Positions 39,928 to 45,834 of a DNA stretch of 45,834 nucleotides are shown piece after piece (position 1 is the stretch's first letter; each line of letters begins with the position of its first letter). The stretch comes from Candidatus Rokuibacteriota bacterium (GTDB taxonomy: Bacteria > Methylomirabilota > Methylomirabilia > Rokubacteriales > CSP1-6). The position numbers and the translations under genes were made by a program. Location: positions 1-45,834 of the forward strand of contig JACQWC010000127.1 in the NCBI GenBank assembly GCA_016209635.1, written 5' to 3'. The notes beneath the pieces are model-generated. The model saw only the letters and a program-made list of their open reading frames with translations, made no database searches and was not told where the DNA came from.

Positions 39928-42006
39928 TCAGCCTCCTTTCGACCTGCGATATGTCCCATTCACGCGGTGGGCCGCGTCATCAGGGCGTCTGCTTCCTTGC
40001 GTTCCGCCGACCGGGTAACGCAACGTCTCGCGCACGAGCGGATACTCCGCATAGACGACGAATGATTCGTCGCCCCGCGCGGCGTACTTGAGATACATCG
40101 CGCGCTGGTGACGCAGGGCAGCCTGGAAGCGCTCCTCGCCGAGGGTCCGGGACCCGTGCCGGACATCACGAGCCGCTTGCACGTCGTCGAAGATCATCGC
40201 CACGCCGTTCTCATGGCGCGAGAAGTCGTCGCGTAACCGGTCGGCGACGGCCTCGAGATCCTTCGCGCTCGGGGCGGGAAGGATCACGACGAATCGTCCC
40301 TCCCCGCCGGGAATGGTCCACCAGGCGACGACTTGATAACCGTCGCCGCCGGCGGCATGCGGACGCCACCCCCATACCATTGCTGCGATCGCCCCCGCCG
40401 CAGCGAAAACCGCCGCCAGGACGCCTCGGCGGACGTCGAGTCGCCCGGCCTCGTCTCCGAGCGCGAGCGGTGTCCTCCCCATCCGCCGCATTCCGATCCT
40501 CCGTCTCGAGCCGCTGGGCCACATGACGGCAAGCACGACGGCGACGGTGGCCCAGGCGAAGACATCGCCGTATCTCGTGTACACGCTGAGCCCGATTCGC
40601 GGCGCGATCGTCCCCGAGACGATCTCGCGCGTGAACAATCCCGAGGCCTGCACGATCCGCCCGTCCGGGGCCACGACGGCGGAGATCCCCGTGTTGGCCG
40701 CGCGCACGAGGTACGCGCGGTTCTCCACCGCGCGGAAGGCGGCCATCGCGAGGTGCTGGACCGGCGCCGCGCTCCGGCCGAACCAGGCGTCGTTGGTGAT
40801 GTTGACGAGCACGTCCGCGCCGCCAAGAAAGAAGTCGCGCACTTCGGCCGGGAAGATGGCCTCGTAGCAGATGACCACGGCCAGACGACCGAGGGGCGTC
40901 GAGAAAACCGTCGCCTCGCCGCCCGACCGAAAGTCACCAATCGCTCCGCCGCCCAGGACCTCGACGAAGGGCAACAGCCGTTTGAGCGGAACGTATTCGC
41001 CGAAGGGTACGAGATGGCGCTTGTCGTAGCGGCCGACGAGGTCGCCGTCCGGAGCGACCAGGAACGCGCTGTTTCGCCGGCCGTCGGACCGCCGGGCCGG
41101 CGCGCCGACCAGCAGGTAAGCATCCGTCTCGCGCGCCAGGCTCTGGACGGCCGCGCGTCGCCGGTCCTCGTCGAAGAGGAACGGCAGCGCCGTCTCGGGC
41201 CAGACGATCAGCTTCGCGCCCTGGCGTGCGGCGTCGACTGTCAAGGTCCGGTAGACGGCGAGCGTCGCGTCCTGATACGCGGGATCCCACTTCACGCCCT
41301 GGTCGATGCTTCCCTGTACGAGCGCGACCGCACGGCTCGGCTGGCCGGCGTCGCGCGGAGGCAGCCACGCGGAGGCCATCGCAAGGACGACGACGCCAGC
41401 GGCCGTGGCGGCCGCCGCGAACGCCTCCTTCCTGCGGCGGTCCGCCGCGACGACGCGCCAGAGCGCGGCGTTCACCGCGACGACGACGAACGAGACGCCG
41501 TAGACGCCGGTCACCGCCGCGACCTGGATCAGCGGCAGGTGACGGTACTGCGAGTACCCGACGAGATTCCACGGAAAGCCGGTGAACAGGTAGGTGCGCA
41601 GGAACTCCAGGGCGACCCAGAGGCTCGCGGCCGCGACGACGAACGGGGCGCCGCCGCTCACCGGCACGCGGGACAGCAAGGCGCAGAACGCCGCCCAGTA
41701 GACCGCCAGGTAGCCCGCGAGACCGGCGAGGACGAGCGCGGCCAAGGGCCAGGGAAGACCGCCGTAGTGAACCATCGTCGGCGCGATCCACGGGATGGTC
41801 GCGACCCAGAACACGAACCCCGCGCCGAACCCGAGCACGCCGGCGCGGCGCCAACTCACACCCCCGACCGCAGCGAGCAGCGGCACCAGCGCGGCGAACG
41901 CGGCCCACCCCTGGTCTCCGCTGCCGGGGAACGAGAGCGCGAGCAGTACGCCTGACAGCAGCGCCAGGAGCCAGCGCGGGACTCTCGGCCCGCCGGTCGC
42001 TGTCAT
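39928..42006 (-). CDS. lnt: Apolipoprotein N-acyltransferase with C-terminal extra domain
   Basis: A 692-residue inner-membrane enzyme that adds the third acyl chain to lipoproteins. About seven N-terminal helices are followed by the nitrilase domain with the triad Glu (VWPETALPFL), Lys (YDKRHLVPFGEY) and Cys (VVICYEAIFPAE). A last helix (WATVAVVLAVMWP) ends the normal enzyme near residue 510. About 180 residues follow: one more helix (LAAVFAAAGAIAAMVWGW) and a soluble periplasmic domain (GRFVVILPAPSAKDLEAVA ... GDESFVVYAEYPLVRETL) I cannot name. Start overlaps the ICMT-like stop (ATGA). Confidence 0.92.
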   Translation of the reverse strand: MTATGGPRVPRWLLALLSGVLLALSFPGSGDQGWAAFAALVPLLAAVGGVSWRRAGVLGFGAGFVFWVATIPWIAPTMVHYGGLPWPLAALVLAGLAGYLAVYWAAFCALLSRVPVSGGAPFVVAAASLWVALEFLRTYLFTGFPWNLVGYSQYRHLPLIQVAAVTGVYGVSFVVVAVNAALWRVVAADRRRKEAFAAAATAAGVVVLAMASAWLPPRDAGQPSRAVALVQGSIDQGVKWDPAYQDATLAVYRTLTVDAARQGAKLIVWPETALPFLFDEDRRRAAVQSLARETDAYLLVGAPARRSDGRRNSAFLVAPDGDLVGRYDKRHLVPFGEYVPLKRLLPFVEVLGGGAIGDFRSGGEATVFSTPLGRLAVVICYEAIFPAEVRDFFLGGADVLVNITNDAWFGRSAAPVQHLAMAAFRAVENRAYLVRAANTGISAVVAPDGRIVQASGLFTREIVSGTIAPRIGLSVYTRYGDVFAWATVAVVLAVMWPSGSRRRIGMRRMGRTPLALGDEAGRLDVRRGVLAAVFAAAGAIAAMVWGWRPHAAGGDGYQVVAWWTIPGGEGRFVVILPAPSAKDLEAVADRLRDDFSRHENGVAMIFDDVQAARDVRHGSRTLGEERFQAALRHQRAMYLKYAARGDESFVVYAEYPLVRETLRYPVGGTQGSRRPDDAAHRVNGTYRRSKGG

Positions 42007-42836
42007 CGACGCACTCCCGGGAACGGTGGCGGAACACCCGCCGACGTCGCCGCAACTCGCGCCCAGAGCTTGCGGTCGACACGGCCGCGTCCCCAGGGAA
42101 TGAATGCCGGTGTCCGGGCCGCCCAGTCGAGAAGCGTCTCGCCGAAGAACGTCGCGAGCTCGAGATCCTCACGTCGAGCGAGGCGGATGTACATGACGAC
42201 GAGGATGGGCGCCATCAGCACGGTGGGGAGCGTCGGCCACTGGATGTTGAAGCCGACGACGATCAGGATGAGGCCGAGGTACTGAGGGTGCCGGAGGTGG
42301 CGGTAGATGCCGTCCGTGACCAGCCCACCACGGCCACGATAGACCGTCGCCCACCCCACGACGAGCAAGCTGAGCCCGGTCGCGATGAGCGCCATGCTGA
42401 TCAGCATGACCAGGTAGACGCCGTAGTCGAGAGGAAGCGGTCCGAGCTCGTCGAGCGCGAACGCGACGAGATGGCTCTCGTGGAGTCCGAAGATCCAGGG
42501 TGGGAGCCCGAGGAGTGGCGCGATCAGGTAGATCGTTAGCGGTACGCCGAACATCTCCGTGAACAGCGAGATGAAGAACGCGACGGCGACGCCCGCATTG
42601 CGCCACTCCGCGCGACGGCGCGGCCGCGTGAACCCGATCACGAAAAGCGTGAAGACGCCCGCCGCCAGCAGGACCGCGCGCCAGTTTCCATACCAGTCCT
42701 CGAAGGGCACCCCCATCGGGACCGGACCCGGCGTGTGCCGCGCGGTTGCGATGAAGAACCAGACGCCGCCAGCGACGAGCACCGCCACGATACCCCAACG
42801 GACAGCGGGCCAGAGACTCTTCATCGCCGGCGTCAT
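42003..42836 (-). CDS. Isoprenylcysteine carboxyl methyltransferase-like membrane protein
   Basis: A 277-residue integral membrane protein of the ICMT/PEMT-like family. The SAM-binding signature is seen in GLVTDGIYRHLRHPQYLGLI, followed by ILARREDLELATFFGE-type residues (RLARREDLELATFFG). About six to seven helices precede and surround it. Bacterial members have mostly unknown substrates. It overlaps the redoxin gene end and the lnt start by 4 bp each. Confidence 0.83.
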   Translation of the reverse strand: MTPAMKSLWPAVRWGIVAVLVAGGVWFFIATARHTPGPVPMGVPFEDWYGNWRAVLLAAGVFTLFVIGFTRPRRRAEWRNAGVAVAFFISLFTEMFGVPLTIYLIAPLLGLPPWIFGLHESHLVAFALDELGPLPLDYGVYLVMLISMALIATGLSLLVVGWATVYRGRGGLVTDGIYRHLRHPQYLGLILIVVGFNIQWPTLPTVLMAPILVVMYIRLARREDLELATFFGETLLDWAARTPAFIPWGRGRVDRKLWARVAATSAGVPPPFPGVRR

Positions 42837-43453
42837 GCCTGCCCCTTCTTCGCGTCGCGGACCGCGCGGACGATCGCGTCGACGTTCTCGCCGAACCGCC
42901 GGTCCACCTGCCGGGTGTGGATACGCCCCTGCCTGTCGATGACCACGTACCCCATCTCCGGCATGCCCATGGAATCGCCGTACATCGCGAAGGCCCGGAC
43001 CACCGCCATGCCCGGGTCCGAGAGGATCGGGAACGGCAAGCCCAGCTCCTTCGCCAGGCGAGCGGCGGCATCGGTGCTGTCCCCGCTGATGCCCAGCACC
43101 GCGGCCCCCTCGGCCGTGAGGGCGTCGACCTTCTTCGGCAGCTTCCCGAGCTGCTCGCGGCACATCGCTCAGCCGGCGCCCATGTAGAAGATCAGCACGA
43201 CCTCCTGCTTGCCGCGGAAGTCGTCGAGCGTGTACGTCTTGCCGCTCGATCCCCGCAGGTTGAAACGGGGAGCAGGTTCGGGCGCGGCCCGTGCTGCGTT
43301 CCACTGCCAGGCGCCGACGCCGCCGGCCGCGAGCACCAGCACAGCGATGCCGGCGGCGACCCAGCGCGAGCGGCGGCGCATGAACCAGCCCCGCGGCTGT
43401 CCGGGCCCGCCCTTTCTCCTCTGTTCGAGCCTCGCCCTCGACTGGCGTCCCAT
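42833..43453 (-). CDS. Candidate selenoprotein: membrane-anchored redoxin/peroxiredoxin-like protein (UxxC)
   Basis: Read through one TGA (43169-43171) this is a 206-residue protein with selenocysteine at residue 95. One N-terminal helix (WVAAGIAVLVLAAGGVGAW) anchors a periplasmic AhpC/TSA-type thioredoxin fold. The site reads LIFYMGAG-U-AMCREQLGKLP, where relatives have CxxC (FYRGxxCpyCrxqL). The fold continues in frame: VLGISGDSTDAAARLAKELG, FPILSDPG, PEMGYVVIDRQGRI (cis-Pro loop). GGAGG lies a few bases ahead of the ATG. A Sec would give a fast peroxide or disulfide reductase. Without read-through the anchor and the catalytic fold are separated, so a nonsense allele would be null. Confidence 0.83.
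43138..43154 (-). promoter_or_regulatory. SECIS-like hairpin downstream of the UGA in the redoxin gene
   Basis: On the minus strand GCAGCT-CGGGA-AGCTGC is a perfect 6-bp stem with a 5-nt loop. The loop begins 20 nt after the UGA and has G at its second position, as in bacterial SECIS elements. An overlapping weaker hairpin (CGAG-CAG-CTCG) is possible. Confidence 0.58.
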
Positions 43454-43466
43454 AGCACCTCCATCC

Positions 43467-43886
43467 TTACTTGTTCACGTACCGTTCGAGCGCCGCGGGG
43501 AACTCTTCCGGCCGCTCTCGAGCCACGCCGTTGATGAAATCGACGGTCGTCCCGCGAGGCGTCCGCTGATCGAGCGGGTTGAAGCGGGCCTCGACACGTA
43601 ACGACGCCCGCCCCACGGCGACCCGGAGCCCCTCCAGCACGTCCTCGTCATGGAGGTGCACGATCACGAGATAGAACCCGTCATCGTCGGTTCTGGCCTC
43701 GTACGCGAGCCCGGTCTTCTCGCGGACGACACGGACGACGGGCTGGGCGAGCGGACGTGCGGTCGCATCGCGGACGTGCCCGAGGACCACGTAGCGGTGA
43801 TCCACTTCGTGCGTGGCCTCGACGGGCGTCGCGACCGTGAACGCCAGCAGCGCGGCGACGCCGGCGAGCGCCCGAGTCCGCAGCAT
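43467..43886 (-). CDS. Secreted carboxypeptidase-regulatory-like (transthyretin-fold) protein
   Basis: A 139-residue protein with a signal peptide (ALAGVAALLAFTVATPVEA). The mature start THEVDHRYVVLGHVRDATARPLAQPVV and GLAYEARTDDDGFYLVIVHLH form the seven-stranded CarboxypepD_reg-type fold. His residues near the mature N-terminus might bind metal. The ATG overlaps the upstream gene's TAA by one base (TAATG). Function is unknown; it lies directly before the redoxin. Confidence 0.75.
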   Translation of the reverse strand: MLRTRALAGVAALLAFTVATPVEATHEVDHRYVVLGHVRDATARPLAQPVVRVVREKTGLAYEARTDDDGFYLVIVHLHDEDVLEGLRVAVGRASLRVEARFNPLDQRTPRGTTVDFINGVARERPEEFPAALERYVNK

Positions 43887-44395
43887 TACTTCCCGTCGTC
43901 GTCGCGCTTGCCCTTCTCGTGTTGGCCCATCTTCCCCATCCTCCACATCATGAAGAACATCCCGAGCGGGCACGCCAGGGCGAGCAGCAGCGGCGCCACC
44001 GCGCCGGCCGCGCCGAGGAGCGCGCCGCCGCCACCCGCCAGCACGACGAGCCCCAGCATCGGCACCCCGCAGCACGCCGCCATCTTGAGCGAAGTCTTCC
44101 AGTCCGATGGCTTCGCCGGCGCGGTCGCGTGAGGCTGGGGCTCACGGCCGGCAGCCGCTGGAACCTCGGCCGCGGTGGCCGCGGCCGCGACGCGCGCTCC
44201 GCGCACGCCCTTCGCGAACTCCTCGGCGTGATCTTCTGAGCAGAAGACCTCGCCGAAACGTTCGGGCGCGCGCGCGGAGTCGAGCGTCTCCTGCCCGCAG
44301 AACGCGCAGTAGCGCGGTGCGGCCTGACGCGGATCCGTGCCGTTGGTGGAAACGACCAGATCGTTCGTCTTACCTGCCGGTGAAGGATCGGCCAT
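43886..44395 (-). CDS. Zinc-ribbon/TRASH-like membrane protein
   Basis: A 169-residue protein. Residues about 30-60 (YCAFCGQETL ... EVFCSEDHAEEF) form a treble-clef, TRASH-like metal site of the type seen in copper and heavy-metal handling. After an Ala/Pro linker comes a membrane part (MAACCGVPMLGLVVLAGGGG; VAPLLLALACPLGMFFMMW) similar to DUF2933-type small proteins, ending in a charged tail. A CC pair at the membrane edge could also bind metal. It fits the copper/cytochrome context. Confidence 0.72.
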   Translation of the reverse strand: MADPSPAGKTNDLVVSTNGTDPRQAAPRYCAFCGQETLDSARAPERFGEVFCSEDHAEEFAKGVRGARVAAAATAAEVPAAAGREPQPHATAPAKPSDWKTSLKMAACCGVPMLGLVVLAGGGGALLGAAGAVAPLLLALACPLGMFFMMWRMGKMGQHEKGKRDDDGK

Positions 44396-44457
44396 GGGTG
44401 TTCCTCCTTGCGCGGTAGTCCGAGCTTTTGCTCGCCTGCGCTTGCTGTGCTTCGCCG

Positions 44458-44821
44458 TCATTTCAGGCTCACCAGATACGCCGCCAGCGCCCGCGTGTCG
44501 TCCTTCGTCAGCGGAAGGGCGGGCATCCTCGCGCCGGGCTTGAGCGCGGGTGGGTTCTCCAGCCAGGCGGCGACGTGCTCGACGGTCGTCGGAAAGGTTG
44601 TGCCGGCGAAGGTGCTCCGGCTCCCGAAGTGGCTGAGGTCGGGTGCCAGCCTGCCCTCGGAGATGCCCGCGATGGTATGGCACCCAACGCAGGCGCTCCG
44701 CCCGTAGATCGCCTTGCCTTCTGCCGCGCACCCGTCGGTCGGCTCGAGGGGCGGCGCCCGCCGGCCACAGCGCGGCGCGTGGTGCGCTGACCCGGGCCGG
44801 CCCAGCGTGGATCAGTCTCAT
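44458..44821 (-). CDS. Monoheme c-type cytochrome, N-terminus disrupted
   Basis: The frame ending at 44458 encodes a small cytochrome c: CAAEGKAIYGRSACVGCHTI (heme site CVGCH), then LAPDLSHFGSRSTFAG, HVAAWLENPPALKPGARMP (Met ligand) and ALAAYLVSLK. No good start lies in that frame; further upstream it meets TGA codons at 44812-44820. An ATG at 44819-44821 overlapping the TlpA stop (ATGA) opens the other frame, MRLIHAGPARVSA, signal-like and leading to a possible lipobox if one base is removed near 44760. I therefore suspect a frameshift; the heme domain itself is sound. The protein could be the acceptor or donor in the periplasm. Confidence 0.65.
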
Positions 44822-45339
44822 TTCAGAAGCGCCTCGACCACCGCGTGGGCCGCGCGGCTGTCGAAGTCGCGCGGACCCATTGCGAGCGCGGTGAGCGCAC
44901 CGCTCCGGTCGATCAGGAACGTCGATGGCAGGGCGCGCACCGTGTACAGGTTGGCGACGGCGAACTCGGGATCGAGGCCGATGGGGAACGTCAGGCCAAA
45001 CTTCTTCACGAACGCCGCGACAGGCGCAGCGCTGCCGCTGTCGATCGACACCGCGAGGATCGTGAAGCCCTTGTCCTTGTAGCGGCGGTAGAGCCGCTCC
45101 ATCGACGGCATCTCCTCCTTGCAGGGCGGGCACCACGTCGCCCAGAAGTTCAGCAAGACCACCTTTCCCTTGAAGTCGCTGAGCCGCAGTGTCTGCCCCG
45201 TCAGACCGGGGACCGTGAAGTCGGTGGCGGCCGTGGCCCGGCTCGGCCGGATCAGCTCCAGCTCCCTGAACGCGTCGGCGCGCGCCACCTCGGGCAGCGC
45301 GATGGCGAGCGCGAGCACGAGCCACTTCACGTGACGCAT
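44818..45339 (-). CDS. TlpA-like periplasmic thiol-disulfide oxidoreductase
   Basis: A 173-residue protein with a signal peptide (WLVLALAIALPEVARA) and a thioredoxin fold. The active site is NFWATWCPPCKEEMPSME; the cis-Pro loop is VRALPSTFLIDRSG. TlpA/ResA proteins keep cytochrome c heme-binding cysteines or copper-site cysteines reduced, which suits the adjoining cytochrome and copper genes. The ATG at 45337-45339 begins the signal peptide; the longer frame is not family-like. Confidence 0.9.
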   Translation of the reverse strand: MRHVKWLVLALAIALPEVARADAFRELELIRPSRATAATDFTVPGLTGQTLRLSDFKGKVVLLNFWATWCPPCKEEMPSMERLYRRYKDKGFTILAVSIDSGSAAPVAAFVKKFGLTFPIGLDPEFAVANLYTVRALPSTFLIDRSGALTALAMGPRDFDSRAAHAVVEALLK

Positions 45340-45368
45340 GCGCGGATCAGTCCTCTCCCATGAGTCGG

Positions 45369-45560
45369 TCAACCGGATTCGCGCCGGAAGCCGGCCACGC
45401 CGGCACGTCGCATCGAACACCGGGGGGGCGTTACGCGATCGGCGGCGCGCGTGGCGCGGGACGCCTGGCGAAGACCGACGAGCATGAGCGCGGCGGCGAG
45501 CGCGAGGGCGCGAGACATCACCGACGCCGGGATCCCGTCACGAAGGCCGCCGAGAGTCAT
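45369..45560 (-). CDS. Possible small signal-peptide-bearing protein
   Basis: A 63-residue open frame starting in an ATGA overlap with the gene upstream. It contains a hydrophobic stretch (ALALAAALMLVGL) and then a basic, unrecognisable tail. In other genomes ccmH follows the DsbE-like gene, and this could be its decayed N-terminus, but no CxxC motif is present. Weakly supported. Confidence 0.25.
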   Translation of the reverse strand: MTLGGLRDGIPASVMSRALALAAALMLVGLRQASRATRAADRVTPPRCSMRRAGVAGFRRESG

Positions 45561-45834
45561 CGGCTGGACTGGTACTCGCCCCGGCCTTCCGTCGTGCTGA
45601 CCATGCCCTGCATCGCCTCCTCGACCTTGGTCGTGATCGTCTCCCAGCCGAGCGCACCGACGTGCTTGTAGGTGATGCGCCCGCCGCGGTCGATGAAGAA
45701 CGTCTCGGGCAGCCCCCACACCCCGTACTCGATCGCGATCCGCGAGCCGCGGTCCAGACCGTTCGGATACGTGATCCCGAACTCTTCGAGGAACGCGCGG
45801 GCGCTCTCCTCCTTGTCCTGGATGTTCACGCCGA
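45557..45834 (-). CDS. Redoxin/DsbE-like (CcmG-type) protein, cut by the window edge
   Basis: The C-terminal 92 or so residues of a thioredoxin-fold protein. VNIQDKEESARAFLEEFG and VWGLPETFFIDRGGRITYKHVGAL (helix and cis-Pro loop) match CcmG/DsbE-type reductases of cytochrome c maturation. The N-terminus with the CxxC motif lies beyond 45834. It heads the visible part of the redox operon. Confidence 0.82.
   Translation of the reverse strand, partial: GVNIQDKEESARAFLEEFGITYPNGLDRGSRIAIEYGVWGLPETFFIDRGGRITYKHVGALGWETITTKVEEAMQGMVSTTEGRGEYQSSR

Noticed and set aside
44458..44820. Two TGA codons in the cytochrome c frame just after tlpA as possible selenocysteine codons
   Set aside because: No conserved Cys is expected there, the TlpA domain is already complete, and an ATGA-coupled start explains the first TGA. 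A frameshift fits better.
1..45834. tRNA, rRNA, CRISPR arrays, insertion sequences, riboswitches
   Set aside because: None was found: no regularly spaced repeats, no transposase or integrase sequence, no tRNA-like cloverleaf or rRNA segment noticed on either strand by eye. A covariance-model search would be needed to exclude small RNAs.

Overview
The window is a very GC-rich, densely packed stretch of a Gram-negative-type (diderm) bacterium. Diderm markers are apolipoprotein N-acyltransferase, a Pal/OmpA lipoprotein, RlpA and an MlaC-like protein. Nearly every gene lies on the minus strand, often with ATGA or GTGA start/stop overlaps. Base composition and gene mix (many ABC transporters, molybdoenzymes, acyl-CoA enzymes) would fit an uncultured soil or subsurface lineage such as Candidatus Rokubacteria/Methylomirabilota. 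That placement is an inference. The poly-G start and several single-base frameshifts suggest a metagenomic contig.

Layout, read from the left edge (minus-strand genes are transcribed right to left). 0.1-8.3 kb: a spermidine/iron-type ABC importer (ATPase, two permeases, two binding proteins), a XRE-cupin regulator, an acyl-CoA dehydrogenase and a GrdB-like protein with an in-frame UGA. 8.4-12 kb: a DMSO-reductase-family respiratory complex (molybdenum subunit, four-cluster ferredoxin, NarI-like membrane subunit). 12.1-17.2 kb: a complete Liv-type ABC importer headed by an ArsR regulator. 17.3-22.2 kb: an arsenite module, aioB-aioA-pentapeptide-repeat protein-aquaglyceroporin. 22.3-26.6 kb: MoaD/ThiS-like protein, MlaC-like protein, alpha/beta hydrolase, metallo-beta-lactamase/rhodanese, RlpA. 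26.7-30.1 kb: three uncharacterised genes. 30.2-34.6 kb: ADP-forming acyl-CoA synthetase (with an inserted palindromic/tandem repeat), a frameshifted universal stress protein, DUF6335, and a split YeeE/YedE transporter whose second half carries an in-frame UGA. 34.9-45.8 kb: one GNAT gene on the plus strand, then a long minus-strand run for copper handling, thiol redox, cytochrome c and lipoprotein maturation. This run holds a membrane redoxin with an in-frame UGA and remnants of ctaG and ccmF.

The most striking result is three separate genes in which one UGA codon sits exactly where the family has a conserved Cys: UxxC in the GrdB-like protein, GGYUPG in the YedE-like protein, and UxxC in the redoxin. 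Each open frame continues with clear homology. Each UGA is followed by a hairpin whose apical loop begins 16-20 nt downstream and has a G in its first two positions, as in bacterial SECIS elements. Ordinary gene calling would split all three. A Sec-containing YeeE/YedE-type transporter half would be the most unusual. No selA/selB/selC/selD genes are in the window, so selenocysteine use is a prediction.

The second coherent system is arsenic: AioA/AioB identified to the residue level, translationally coupled to an exported pentapeptide-repeat protein and a GlpF-type channel. Beside it is an ArsR with a CxC metal motif and an operator-like palindrome over its own start codon. That ArsR gene is only 20 bp ahead of the Liv operon.
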